DNA of 64,000 nucleotides, taken from positions 806,001-870,000 of the forward strand of contig NC_015675.1 in NCBI RefSeq assembly GCF_000176035.2. The letters run 5' to 3'. The stretch comes from Mesorhizobium opportunistum WSM2075 (GTDB lineage: Bacteria > Pseudomonadota > Alphaproteobacteria > Rhizobiales > Rhizobiaceae). This document shows positions 18,343 through 26,885 of this stretch, in pieces. Positions within the stretch are counted from its first letter, which is position 1, and the number at the start of each line of letters is the position of its first letter. A model generated the notes under the pieces. It searched no databases. It was not told the origin of the DNA and saw only the letters and a list, made by a program, of their open reading frames with translations. The position numbers were made by a program, and so were the translations under genes.

Positions 18343-18441
18343 AAGCCGTGCGCGCCGCCACCGGTTAACGAAGCCGGAAGGAGTTGTTTAACCGTTCATG
18401 GCTATGTGACGCCCAGGGGGGTCCATGGCAAAGTGAGTATG

Positions 18442-18618
18442 ATGAGCGACAGCCCCGACAAGCGCAGCGAATGGCGCGCCATTCTTTATGTACAGGCCCG
18501 CGTCGCCATCCTGTTCGTTCCGGTGGTTGCCAGCCTGCTCGCCATCGCCGCCCTTGCCGGCAACGACCGCAAATCCGTTCCCGATGTCGACCGGACGGTC
18601 ACCGGGTCGGTGCGATAG
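18442..18618 (+). CDS. Small single-pass membrane protein, unknown
   Basis: A 58-aa product, not recognised. It has a charged N-terminus (MSDSPDKRSEWRA), one strong hydrophobic helix (ILFVPVVASLLAIAALAG, about residues 21-38) and a polar tail ending DRTVTGSVR. ATG 18442 is preceded by a weak GTGAG site; ATG 18439 is equally possible. It follows the SARP-like regulator by 99 bp and is convergent with the UBP zinc-finger gene. Codon use is in line with neighbours. Confidence 0.5.
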   Translation: MSDSPDKRSEWRAILYVQARVAILFVPVVASLLAIAALAGNDRKSVPDVDRTVTGSVR

Positions 18619-18649
18619 GTCCGGCCGAACCGTCGCCGCCGAAGCCGGC

Positions 18650-18958
18650 TCAATAAAATCGCGGGATCGGTCCCTTCTGCGGCGTCGTGCGGTCGCCGAG
18701 GTCGAGAAAGACCTCGTCGACATAGCACCATCCCCAGCCCTCCGGCGGATCGTAGCCCTCGATGACCGGGTGGCTGGTGGCATGAAAATGTTTTGTCGCA
18801 TGGCGGTTGGGCGAGTCGTCGCAGCAGCCGACATGGCCGCAGGTGCGGCAGAGCCGCAGATGCACCCACCACGAGCCGCTCTTCAGGCACTCCTCGCAGC
18901 CGAGTGCGCTCGGGGTCACGTCCTTGATCCCGGCCGCATGCTTGCATTCATCCGCCAT
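18650..18958 (-). CDS. UBP-type zinc finger protein
   Basis: A 102-aa protein that is essentially one zf-UBP domain: CEECLKSGSWWVHLRLC, RTCGHVGCCDDSPNRHATKH, HATSHPVIEGYDPPEGWGWC. The Cys/His ligand pattern appears complete. In eukaryotes this fold binds ubiquitin C-termini. Bacterial stand-alone copies are common in Rhizobiales and actinobacteria, and their role is unknown. It starts 24 bp after the stop of the cNMP/thioredoxin-reductase-like gene on the same strand, so it is very likely co-transcribed and may work with that flavoprotein. Confidence 0.88.
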   Translation of the reverse strand: MADECKHAAGIKDVTPSALGCEECLKSGSWWVHLRLCRTCGHVGCCDDSPNRHATKHFHATSHPVIEGYDPPEGWGWCYVDEVFLDLGDRTTPQKGPIPRFY

Positions 18959-18982
18959 CGCACTCTCCCTTCCAGTTGAGGC

Positions 18983-20662
18983 TCAACTCTTCGTTTGCGC
19001 AAGATAGGCATGCAATGCCGCGACCACCTGGGCACCCTCGCCGACAGCCGCCGCGACGCGCTTGACCGAGCCGCAGCGCACGTCGCCAATGGCAAACACG
19101 CCGCCGAGGCTGGTCTCCATCAGGCCGTGCGCCGGTCCCAGCTCCGATCCGGTGCGGATGAACCCCTTGGCGTCCAGCGTCACGTTGCACTGCGCGAGCC
19201 AGTCGGTGTTGGGGTCGGCGCCGATGAACAGGAAGAGATGGCGGATCGGGCGTGTCGTTTCCTCGCCGCTGACGCCGTTGCGCCAACGCACCGTAGCAAG
19301 ATTGCCGCCCTCGCCCTCCAGCGCCTCGATTTCGGTCCCGGTCAGCACTTCGATGTTCGGCTGCGCCCTGATGCGCTCGACCAGATAGCGCGACATCGAG
19401 GCTTCGAGGCTGCCACCACGCGCCAAGAGCACCACCTTGTGCGCATGACTGGCGAGGTAAACCGCCGCTTGGCCCGCCGAATTGCCGGCGCCGACCAGCG
19501 CCACTTCCTGGCCGGCGCAAAGCCGCCCTTCGATGGGCGAGGCCCAATAATGCACGGAGGTGCCCTCGAACTGCGCCAAATTGGCGACATCGAGGCGGCG
19601 ATAGCGCGCGCCGCTGGCGATGACCACGCTGCGCGTGCGCACCATCTCGCCGTCGCCGACATCGAGCAAATAGCGGGCGCCTGAATTGTCGGTCGCGGCG
19701 CTCAACAGCTTGGCCTCGTCGGGAATCACCATTTCGACGCCGAATTTCTGCGCCTGGTTGTAGGCGCGCGCCATCAGCGCCATGCCGGTAATGCCTGTCG
19801 GGAAACCGAGATAGTTCTCGATGCGCGAGGAGGCGCCGGCCTGCCCGCCGAAGGCCCGGCAATCGAGCACGATGGTCGACAGCCCTTCGGACGCCGCATA
19901 GACCGCGGCCGCCAGCCCGGCCGGTCCGGCGCCGACAATGGCGACGTCATACAGCGTATCGGCATCGATCGGCCTGAGCAGGCCGATGCAGCGGGCAAGG
20001 TCCTTCTCGGTGGGGTTGCGCAACAGCCTGCCGTTCGGACACAGCACGACCGGCAGATGGTGGGGATCGATGTCGAAGCGCTCGACCAGGGTTTTCGCGC
20101 AGGGGTCACTGGCGGAATCGAGCACGCGGTGCGGCTGGCCGCTGCGGGCCAGGAAGCCCTGCAGCCGCAACACGTCGGCATTGTCTGATGGTCCGATGAT
20201 GATCGGCCCGCTGGTGGCGCTTTCCAGGAGCCCGACACGGCGCAGGATCAGCGCCCGCATGATCCGCTCGCCGAGATTGGCCTCCTGCACCATCAGGTCG
20301 CGCACACGCTGCGAGGGGATGACGAACGCCTCGACCGGCTCGGCGGCCTGAGCATTGACCAGCGAGGGGCGGGCCGAAAGCTGCGCCAGTTCGCCGACGA
20401 AGCTGCCGGGTCCATGGGTGACGATGGTCTCGCGCCGGCCGAGCCCGCCATCCTGTGTGATATCGACCTTGCCCGACAGCACGAGGATCAGGCCTGGCGC
20501 CACATCGCCGGCCTTGATGATGTGCTCGCCGGCGGCATAGGCGCTTGCCTCGCCGAACCGGCGCATACGGTCTATGTCCGCCTCGGCCAGCGTCGGAAAG
20601 GCCTGGTCGCGACGGGCGCCGAAGATCGCGGTGCTGGATTGAGACATGCTGGATCGAGACAT
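18983..20662 (-). CDS. cNMP-binding / thioredoxin-like / thioredoxin-reductase-like fusion lacking the CxxC
   Basis: A 559-aa three-part protein. Residues about 25-135 are a cyclic-nucleotide-binding fold (GEHIIKAGDVAPGLILVLSG, PGSFVGELAQLSARPSLVNA). Residues about 155-230 are a thioredoxin/glutaredoxin-like stretch. Residues 240-559 are a thioredoxin-reductase-type FAD/NAD(P)H module with FAD loop GAGPAGLAAA (244-253) and nucleotide loop GAGNSAGQAA (391-400). Where thioredoxin reductases carry CATC, this protein reads WASP (373-376), so the dithiol active site is missing. It is therefore probably a flavin reductase or sensor rather than a classical TrxB. Downstream lies the UBP zinc-finger gene. 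Confidence 0.87.
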   Translation of the reverse strand: MSRSSMSQSSTAIFGARRDQAFPTLAEADIDRMRRFGEASAYAAGEHIIKAGDVAPGLILVLSGKVDITQDGGLGRRETIVTHGPGSFVGELAQLSARPSLVNAQAAEPVEAFVIPSQRVRDLMVQEANLGERIMRALILRRVGLLESATSGPIIIGPSDNADVLRLQGFLARSGQPHRVLDSASDPCAKTLVERFDIDPHHLPVVLCPNGRLLRNPTEKDLARCIGLLRPIDADTLYDVAIVGAGPAGLAAAVYAASEGLSTIVLDCRAFGGQAGASSRIENYLGFPTGITGMALMARAYNQAQKFGVEMVIPDEAKLLSAATDNSGARYLLDVGDGEMVRTRSVVIASGARYRRLDVANLAQFEGTSVHYWASPIEGRLCAGQEVALVGAGNSAGQAAVYLASHAHKVVLLARGGSLEASMSRYLVERIRAQPNIEVLTGTEIEALEGEGGNLATVRWRNGVSGEETTRPIRHLFLFIGADPNTDWLAQCNVTLDAKGFIRTGSELGPAHGLMETSLGGVFAIGDVRCGSVKRVAAAVGEGAQVVAALHAYLAQTKS

Positions 20663-20782
20663 GGTTTTGAGCGTAACGAAGCGGGCGCCGGGTTTGAAGC
20701 GGTTTGTTTGGTGCCTAGCCGGGAGGCGAGGCTGGCGACACGAGGTGCCGAGAGACGGCGTCGGGCGCAGATGTTCAGCGCG

Positions 20783-21985
20783 CTACCCGATCAGCCCGTT
20801 CAAAGGCCTGACGGCGATGCTGGACGGGAATACACGCTGCGACAAAGCGAGCTCCGAGATGCCGAGATGGTCGCGCAGAAGGCCCTTCAGCACCGCCCGA
20901 AGATCGGTGGTCGGCATCAGGTCCCGGCCTTGATACAATTGGGAGGTTCCAAGTCCCGGCCAGTCCGCCACCACCCGTCCGCCCTTGACGGCGCCACCCA
21001 TCAGGAAGGCCGTCGTGGCGGTACCATGATCGGTCCCCTCATTGCCGTTGATCCGCGCCGTGCGCCCGAACTCGGTGATGACCACGATCACGGTATCGTG
21101 CCAGACGGACTTCAGGCCGCTGACCAAACCCTCCAAAGCGCTGTCCAGGGCCGCCAGCAGCCTTGCCAGCTTCCCGTCCTTGGCGCCCTCTTTCGCGTGC
21201 GTGTCCCAGCCGTCGAAGCTGAGTGCGGCAATGCGCGGGCCGGACTCGGCCGCAAGCAATTTCGCCGCGCCCTCCGCAGCCTCGCGAAAGGAAGGCGCTG
21301 CCATCTGTGTGCGCGGCACCGGATCGCCGCCATGACCGGACAGGCTGTCTATCTCGCGGCCCTCGATAAAGGCACGCAAGAGCGCCGGATCGATTTCGCC
21401 ATAAAGCCCCATAAGGCGATCTTGCGTGTCCGGGGAGGCCGACCGGAAATTTGGCGGCGTCCATGTCAATGTCGGTGCGGCACCGCGGAAAATCAGCGGA
21501 ACGGTGGGACTGACGGCCAACCCGACCGGCCGGGCGACCTCGATCCGGTCGCCGACCGGAAGTTCCAGCACCGCACGATTGAGCCAGCCGGATGCTGTAT
21601 CTCTCGGTCCTGGCATGCCGCTTTCCAGGACATCCTGGCCGTCGAAATGGGATCGATCCCTGTAGGGCGTGGCGGCGGCATGGACGATCAGGGTGTCGCC
21701 GGCGACGTAGTGGTCGTGCAATGTCCGCATCGCATCATGCAAGCCGAAAAACCCGTCCAATGACAGGACCCGGCCGATGCCGGCCACGCCAATCGCAAGC
21801 TCGCCCCGCAACCGCGCGTAATCCGGGTCCCCGATGGGTGGCGCAACGGCCAGGCCATCCAAGGCTCCGCGCAGGATCACGACCACCATCCGTGGATCGC
21901 GCGGCGCCGCGTGGGCCATGCGTGGCATTCTCGACCAGGCGACGAAACTGCCGTTTGAGGCAGGCATGGGGGGTATCCCCGTCAT
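20783..21985 (-). CDS. DUF1501 domain protein
   Basis: A 400-aa member of the DUF1501 family (sulfatase/alkaline-phosphatase-like fold, function unknown). Visible family segments are MVVVILRGALDGLAVAPPIG, TLIVHAAATPYRDRSHFDGQ, LSFDGWDTHAKEGAKDGKLA and VVITEFGRTARINGNEGTDH. The ATG at 21985 overlaps the stop of the upstream DUF1800 gene in an ATGA arrangement, so the pair is translationally coupled. Most family members carry a twin-arginine signal; here the N-terminus (MTGIPPMPASNGSFVAWSRM) has no RR motif, though MAHAAP could be a Sec-like cleavage site. It may be exported together with the DUF1800 partner. Confidence 0.88.
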   Translation of the reverse strand: MTGIPPMPASNGSFVAWSRMPRMAHAAPRDPRMVVVILRGALDGLAVAPPIGDPDYARLRGELAIGVAGIGRVLSLDGFFGLHDAMRTLHDHYVAGDTLIVHAAATPYRDRSHFDGQDVLESGMPGPRDTASGWLNRAVLELPVGDRIEVARPVGLAVSPTVPLIFRGAAPTLTWTPPNFRSASPDTQDRLMGLYGEIDPALLRAFIEGREIDSLSGHGGDPVPRTQMAAPSFREAAEGAAKLLAAESGPRIAALSFDGWDTHAKEGAKDGKLARLLAALDSALEGLVSGLKSVWHDTVIVVITEFGRTARINGNEGTDHGTATTAFLMGGAVKGGRVVADWPGLGTSQLYQGRDLMPTTDLRAVLKGLLRDHLGISELALSQRVFPSSIAVRPLNGLIG

Positions 21986-23343
21986 CTGCGTTGGAACTCC
22001 GGGCTCATGAGCAACAAAGTCAGCGCCTGGGATCTGCTTCGGGCGTGGGCGATATGCTCCCGCGTGGTTGCGGAACAAGCCATGCCCAGCACCGCATCGA
22101 CGAGGGCCAGCGGATCCAGGTCGACACGGGCGCGCGCCGCCAGCTCTTCGGCGAAATCGAGGCGATCGGTCATCGCATTGCCCGCCAGCCAGCTATCGGC
22201 GTGATCAGGAAAGCCATTGGGGGCGTTCGGATTCCACAATGGCTGCCCAAGCGCACTCAACACGCGCGCGACCTGCGCGACATCGATGCGCAGGTCCAGT
22301 GCCCTGAGAGCCGACCACAGGAATTCGCTGGGGCTCTTGATCTTCACCGCCGGCCCCCACGCCTTGTCGTGGAGAAGCAGCATTCGTACGCACGCTTTGA
22401 GATCCCCGGCACTCTCCAGGAAGATTGCCGCGATCGTTTCGGCAATGTCGGGCGCGGGATCATCGTTGATGAAGTGACGGACGAGCTTCCAGGCGATCCG
22501 CCTTGCCGTTGCTTCATGGCCCGCCAGGGCGGACAGAACCGCTTCGCCCTGATCCAGGCCGGTTTGCGGATAGTCGACATCCATGACCACCTGGCCGCCA
22601 GGCTCGTGTGCATCCGCGGTGAAATAAAAGCGCCCATAATCATCGGCGAGTTCATCGTCCTCGCTGGCGCCCCTGTAACTCCAGCCGGTCAGCACTTTCG
22701 ACAGCGCGCTGACATCTGCCTGCGAATAGCCCGCCTCGACCCCGACCGTGTGCAATTCCAGCAACTCGCGCGCGTGGTTTTCATTGCAGCCGCGCCCGGA
22801 CCGGCGCCCGATCACCGAATTCGGCCCGACCGAATTGGCGCTGTTGAAGTAGGAAAGCATCGCCGGGTGCCGGGTTACAGCGACAAGCATGTCTTCGAAC
22901 CGCCCGAGCACGAAAGGCCGGATGGCTTCCCGCTCGAATGCCGCCGCGGTGCGCCGGACAGTGCCATTGGCACTGGTTTCGACGACGAAATGGTTCATCC
23001 AGAATGTCACCAGCCGCTCGGCGAGCCCTGTCCTGGCAATCAGGGCGCGGTCTATCCGGGCCCTGACTTCCGCTTCGAGCACCCGGCGATCGATCGGCAC
23101 GAAGAAGGTGAGGCGGCGGATCGCCGCCGCGAGATAGCCGCGCGGAAGCCGGTCCTGGCGATGTCGTTGCGTGATGATTTCGGCGGCGGACAGGAGATCT
23201 CCGCCAGTAAGGAGGGCTATGTCCGGTTCATCCAGCTCATTGAGAAGAACAGTGCGTGGATCGCCATCCAATAGAGACAGATCGCGGGATCGCGGCCCGA
23301 GTCCGAAACGATGATAACCAATCGATGCGGATGCGAAAACCAC
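21982..23343 (-). CDS. DUF1800 domain protein
   Basis: A 453-aa DUF1800 family protein, almost always paired with DUF1501. Family hallmarks are IGYHRFGLGPRSRDLSLLDG near the start, ERLVTFWMNHFVVETSANGT in the middle, then ENHARELLELHTVGVEAGYS and VLTGWSYRGASEDDELADD. No confident signal peptide is visible. The biochemical role of the pair is unknown. First gene of the two-gene operon. The 133 bp upstream toward the MFS gene stop holds a poly-A run and nothing else recognisable. Confidence 0.9.
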   Translation of the reverse strand: MVFASASIGYHRFGLGPRSRDLSLLDGDPRTVLLNELDEPDIALLTGGDLLSAAEIITQRHRQDRLPRGYLAAAIRRLTFFVPIDRRVLEAEVRARIDRALIARTGLAERLVTFWMNHFVVETSANGTVRRTAAAFEREAIRPFVLGRFEDMLVAVTRHPAMLSYFNSANSVGPNSVIGRRSGRGCNENHARELLELHTVGVEAGYSQADVSALSKVLTGWSYRGASEDDELADDYGRFYFTADAHEPGGQVVMDVDYPQTGLDQGEAVLSALAGHEATARRIAWKLVRHFINDDPAPDIAETIAAIFLESAGDLKACVRMLLLHDKAWGPAVKIKSPSEFLWSALRALDLRIDVAQVARVLSALGQPLWNPNAPNGFPDHADSWLAGNAMTDRLDFAEELAARARVDLDPLALVDAVLGMACSATTREHIAHARSRSQALTLLLMSPEFQRR

Positions 23344-23476
23344 TCATTCCCACCCTGTCCATGGACTCAATATTGAACGTGGCGAGCAACATACGTTGCC
23401 GACCAGCAAAAAAAAGCGGCCGGTGAAGGTATGCTATCGTGCAATAGTGGTACGCGACCGGTATATCCGATCTAGA

Positions 23477-24691
23477 CTAGGATGGTACGATGGTTCGGAC
23501 AGGTCGGGAGGAGTTGCGTTTAAAAGCGAGCAGGGCGGCGACCAATAGGACATTGACAAGGGCGAGCCCAAGCAGCACCGACAGCAGGCCCGACGCGCCG
23601 ACATGCTCCAGCAAGAGAGCGCCGAGCGAAGGCGCGGCAGCCTGGGCAATCAAGCTTGGCATGGCAAGCCGTCCCATCAGTTTCGCGTAACCGGGGGCGC
23701 CGAACAGCGCCAGAGGCAACGTGCCACGCGCGATGGATTCCAGACCGATGCCGGCGCCGTAGAGCGCAAGGGCGACCGGCAGCATCGGCAGTCCGGTCCA
23801 CAGCGCGGCAACGCCGAAGATCACAAATGTCACCGAGGCCAGCTTGGTCCATATCGGATGATGATAGCGGGCAATGGCCATCTCGACGGCTCGGGCACCG
23901 ACCTGCGAAGGGCCGACCAGCGCGCCGAGGCCAACCGCGGCAGCGAGTGCGAGGCCAGTCGACTGCAGCACGGTCAGCAGATGCACCGACAATGTCGACG
24001 ATATGACCGCCGACAGCGTGATGCTTGCCGCCAGCGTGGCCATCAGGGGCAGGCCGCGCGGTGCCAGGCCGGCTTCCGGGCCGGTGGCCGCCGCGACCGG
24101 GGGTTCGGCGGGAACGCCACGCGGCAGCACGAGCAGATAGGCGGGCAATGCCACCAGGAGCTGGATTGCCGCATACGCCAGGCACACGCCGCGCCAGCCG
24201 AACGCATCGAGCAGAAGCGCCGAAATCGGCCAGCACACCGTGCTGGCGAAGCCGCCAAACAGCGTCAGGCTGGTGATCGTCGAACGGGCGCCGCGCCCAT
24301 ACAGCCGTCCGAGCGTGCCGAAGGCCGCATCGTAAAGGCCGGCGCCCATTCCGAAACCCATGATGAGCCAGCCGGTGACGAAGACGGGCAGGTTCGGCGA
24401 CGCGGCAAGCACCGCCTGGCCGATGCCGAGGCAAACGGCGCTGAAGGCGAGCGTCATGCGGCCGCCATGGCGTTCGATTGCCGCGCCGACATGCGGCGAT
24501 ATCAGGCCCGCGACCAGCAGCCCGAGCGACAGGCTGCCGATCACCCAGGGAAACGGCCAGCCGGTTCGAGCCGACACGGCGGGGCCAATCACGGCCGGCA
24601 GGTAGTAGGAAGAGCCCCACGCCATGATTTGCGTGAGCCCGAGCGTCGTGACGATGACGCGACGGTCCGGCGTCGATTGGTCTCGGCTCAT
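23477..24691 (-). CDS. MFS transporter, last gene of the arsenic operon
   Basis: A 404-aa major facilitator with about 12 hydrophobic segments. It begins IVTTLGLTQIMAWGSSYYLP, and the first cytoplasmic loop carries GAAIERHGGRMTLAFSAVCL, a variant of the MFS motif A. The ATG at 24691 shares one base with the arsC stop (TGATG), so it is translationally coupled to arsC. In rhizobial operons of this kind, arsR-aqpS-arsC is usually followed by arsH; here a transporter takes that place. ArsJ, an MFS exporter of arsenylated phosphoglycerate, comes with a GAPDH gene, which is not present. It could export an arsenic species, but this is inferred from position only. Confidence 0.85.
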   Translation of the reverse strand: MSRDQSTPDRRVIVTTLGLTQIMAWGSSYYLPAVIGPAVSARTGWPFPWVIGSLSLGLLVAGLISPHVGAAIERHGGRMTLAFSAVCLGIGQAVLAASPNLPVFVTGWLIMGFGMGAGLYDAAFGTLGRLYGRGARSTITSLTLFGGFASTVCWPISALLLDAFGWRGVCLAYAAIQLLVALPAYLLVLPRGVPAEPPVAAATGPEAGLAPRGLPLMATLAASITLSAVISSTLSVHLLTVLQSTGLALAAAVGLGALVGPSQVGARAVEMAIARYHHPIWTKLASVTFVIFGVAALWTGLPMLPVALALYGAGIGLESIARGTLPLALFGAPGYAKLMGRLAMPSLIAQAAAPSLGALLLEHVGASGLLSVLLGLALVNVLLVAALLAFKRNSSRPVRTIVPS

Positions 24692-25098
24692 CAACGGGCC
24701 GGATAGGTCACCGCTTCACCATCCTCCTTGGTGAAGCTGGCCACAGGGTGGTCGAGCAAGTCCAGCACCAGTTCCGACGGCCGGCAAAGCCGCGTGCCGC
24801 GCGGTGTCTCGACAATCGGCCGGTTCATAAGAATTGGATGAGCGAGCATCTGGTCGATCAACTCGTCCTCGCTCCATTTTGCGTCGGCGAGGCCCAACTC
24901 GGTATAGGGCGTGCCCTTCTCACGCAGCAGCGCCCGCGCGGGCATGTCCATGGCCTTGAGCAGGCCGACAAGGCGAGAGCGCGAGGGTGGATTTTTCAGG
25001 TACTCTATGACGTCAGGCGTTTCGCCGCTCGCTTCGATGAGAGCCAGCGTGTTGCGTGACGTGCCGCAAGCCGGGTTGTGATAGATGGTGACAGTCAT
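24691..25098 (-). CDS. arsC: Arsenate reductase, glutaredoxin-dependent type
   Basis: Reduces arsenate to arsenite using glutathione and glutaredoxin. The 135-aa protein starts MTVTIYHNPACGTSRNTLAL, with the catalytic Cys11 in the CGTSRN loop typical of R773-type ArsC. The second conserved segment is LMNRPIVETPRGTRLCRPSE, which carries the substrate-binding Arg residues. Its start overlaps the aqpS stop (ATGA) and its stop overlaps the MFS start. Arsenite formed here could leave through AqpS by its gradient. Confidence 0.95.
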   Translation of the reverse strand: MTVTIYHNPACGTSRNTLALIEASGETPDVIEYLKNPPSRSRLVGLLKAMDMPARALLREKGTPYTELGLADAKWSEDELIDQMLAHPILMNRPIVETPRGTRLCRPSELVLDLLDHPVASFTKEDGEAVTYPAR

Positions 25099-25790
25099 GG
25101 CGCTGCCCTTTCGGTGTGTGCGACGGTCGAGGCTGGCGAAAGCAGCCAGCTCATTGTACCGGCGGCGATGAGTGCGCCGGCCAGTTCGGCGACGATGAAC
25201 CCGGGAAGGTCGGCAGGCCGAATGCCGGAAAAGCTGTTGGACAGCGAACGCGCCACGGCAACCGCGGGGTTGGCGAACGACGTCGATGCCGTGAACCAGT
25301 AAGCGGCGGTGATGTAGAGACCGACCAGCCAGGGAACGGCTTTCCGCTCGAACCGCACGCCCGCCAGGATGACGGCGACCAGGCCGAAGGTCGCGACACC
25401 TTCAGACAGCCATTGAGCGCCGCCGGTGCGTATGTGCGTTGAGGCCTGCACGAACGGCTGGCCGAACATTGCGTGCGCCGTCACCGTGCCGGCAATGCCG
25501 CCGAGGGTCTGGGCCACGATGTACAGTCCAGCCAAGCGCATCGGCAGCTGCCGCAGGACCGTGAAGACCAGCGTGACCGCCGGATTGAAATGCGCTCTGC
25601 AGATGGGCGCCAGGATGGTGATGAGGACCACAAGAATGGCGCCTGTCGGCAGCGTATTGCCGAGCAACGCAACAGCTTTGTCCGGCGTCAGCGTCTCGGC
25701 CATGATGCCGGAGCCGACCACCGTGGCGACGAGGAAAGCAGTACCGAGCGCTTCGGCCGCGACACGGCGCGGCACGCTGTATTCAGGCAT
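25095..25790 (-). CDS. aqpS: Aquaglyceroporin of the arsenic operon (AqpS-like)
   Basis: A 231-aa MIP-family channel with six predicted helices and the two half-helix NPA motifs, HFNPAVTLVFTVLRQLP and FANPAVAVARSLSNSF. In Sinorhizobium meliloti an AqpS within an ars operon lets arsenite diffuse out, taking the place of an ArsB pump; the same role is inferred here. I chose ATG 25790 (MPEYSVPRRVAAEALG) because a GGAAG site lies about 8 bp upstream; ATGs at 25796 and 25805 are alternatives. It overlaps the arsR 3' end by 8 bp, so translation is probably coupled. Confidence 0.92.
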   Translation of the reverse strand: MPEYSVPRRVAAEALGTAFLVATVVGSGIMAETLTPDKAVALLGNTLPTGAILVVLITILAPICRAHFNPAVTLVFTVLRQLPMRLAGLYIVAQTLGGIAGTVTAHAMFGQPFVQASTHIRTGGAQWLSEGVATFGLVAVILAGVRFERKAVPWLVGLYITAAYWFTASTSFANPAVAVARSLSNSFSGIRPADLPGFIVAELAGALIAAGTMSWLLSPASTVAHTERAAP

Positions 25791-26139
25791 CGGCATGGCT
25801 TCCATTGTTCGGGACGCAGCATGTCGGGTTGAGCGCCGGCGAACAGATTTCCGGCCGGCCGGAGCAGCAATCCTCCATCAAAAACCGGATAAGGCCGGTC
25901 AGCGCGTCATACTCGGCGCTATAGACGATCGACCTGGAATCTCGCCGCGCGGCAACCAGGCCGGCGCGTTCAAGTTCCTTCAGGTGAAAGCTGACATTGG
26001 AGGGCGAGACCTCCATCTGCTCTGCCAGGACGCCGGCGGCGATGCCCTCTGGTCCCGCAATGACCAGCCGCCGCAAAAGCCTCAGACGCGTTTCCTGCGA
26101 CAGCGCCCCGAATGCGGAAAGGGCTTGACGTTCATCCAT
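25783..26139 (-). CDS. arsR: ArsR-family arsenite-responsive repressor
   Basis: A 118-aa winged-helix repressor. The recognition region is VSPSNVSFHLKELERAGLVA. The usual metal-binding CVC in the DNA-binding helix is absent. Instead Cys pairs lie near the C-terminus (C91, C92, C99, C107, C108), a layout like that of ArsR proteins whose As(III) site is C-terminal (the Acidithiobacillus type). It is the first gene of the minus-strand operon arsR-aqpS-arsC-MFS and is divergent from the DUF6428 gene across 43 bp containing an inverted repeat, probably its operator. Confidence 0.93.
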   Translation of the reverse strand: MDERQALSAFGALSQETRLRLLRRLVIAGPEGIAAGVLAEQMEVSPSNVSFHLKELERAGLVAARRDSRSIVYSAEYDALTGLIRFLMEDCCSGRPEICSPALNPTCCVPNNGSHADA

Positions 26140-26144
26140 ATTTC

Positions 26145-26177
26145 AATAATCCTAAAAATATCAAAATAAGGATTTAT
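26145..26177. promoter_or_regulatory. Candidate ArsR operator between arsR and the DUF6428 gene
   Basis: An AT-rich inverted repeat, AATCCT at 26148-26153 and AGGATT at 26169-26174 with 15 bp between, lies in the only 43 bp separating the two divergent starts. It stands out from the GC-rich surroundings and is placed to control both directions. The assignment to ArsR comes from position and symmetry. Confidence 0.55.
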
Positions 26178-26182
26178 CGCAG

Positions 26183-26740
26183 ATGCTCGCCCCTGACAAC
26201 ACTGAATTTGACAACACCGAATTTGACCATGTCCTGCCGCCCGGCTCGGCCGACATCACCATAGACGGCTTGCTTGGGTTCCTGTCTGCCCACGGGGAAA
26301 AGGCCCTGGTGTTTGTCTATGACGGACGCGCGGTGCGATCTGGCTACCACGTGACCGAGGTGAAGGCCGGCCAGTTCGCCGCCCTCGATTGCGGTGCCAA
26401 TCCCGAATCCTGGTCGGAGATCTTTGTGCAGCTTTTGGATGTGGATGAGGCCGAGCGCACGCATATGCCGGCGGCCAGGTTCTCGGCCATCATCCGCAAG
26501 GTAACCGAGCATGTCGGGCTCGACCATTCGGCCAAGCTGACCTTCGAGGTCAGCGACGGCGTGCGGCCCATGCAACTCTACAGCGCGGCCGTGCCCGAAC
26601 TAGTCGCGGGCACCGTGCGTGTCGACTTGTCACCGCGACCAGCGAGCTGCAAGCCGCGCGACCGATGGCTCGAGGAGCAACAGAAGGCCAACGCCTCATG
26701 TTGTGCACCGGCAATTGATGGAAAAACGTGCTGCAGCTGA
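26183..26740 (+). CDS. DUF6428-like protein with Cys-pair tail, divergent from arsR
   Basis: A 185-aa protein I associate with the DUF6428 family often found beside arsR genes; its function is not known. The body (ITIDGLLGFLSAHGEKALVF, VRSGYHVTEVKAGQFAALDC, WSEIFVQLLD) is a compact soluble domain. The last 30 residues carry C156, then CC at 173-174 and CC at 183-184 in a flexible tail (NASCCAPAIDGKTCCS). Such vicinal Cys pairs suit As(III) binding. ATG 26183 starts 43 bp from arsR, across a shared inverted repeat, so it should be induced with the ars operon. A role as an arsenic chaperone or buffer is inference. Confidence 0.72.
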   Translation: MLAPDNTEFDNTEFDHVLPPGSADITIDGLLGFLSAHGEKALVFVYDGRAVRSGYHVTEVKAGQFAALDCGANPESWSEIFVQLLDVDEAERTHMPAARFSAIIRKVTEHVGLDHSAKLTFEVSDGVRPMQLYSAAVPELVAGTVRVDLSPRPASCKPRDRWLEEQQKANASCCAPAIDGKTCCS

Positions 26741-26885
26741 CATTTGGCTGGCCGCCGAGCAGAGAGCCCACGCGGATTGGACACTTCACCCCAAGGCCAA
26801 AGGGGCTGTGCATCTCCGATCCGCCAAAGTTCCGACGACCCGGCATTCAGCCACCCGGCCGCAGGCGCAGTCATCGACCATGGTG

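Noticed and set aside
23477..24691. ArsJ organoarsenical exporter
   Set aside because: ArsJ comes with a GAPDH-like gene, which is absent, and no ArsJ-specific features were seen.
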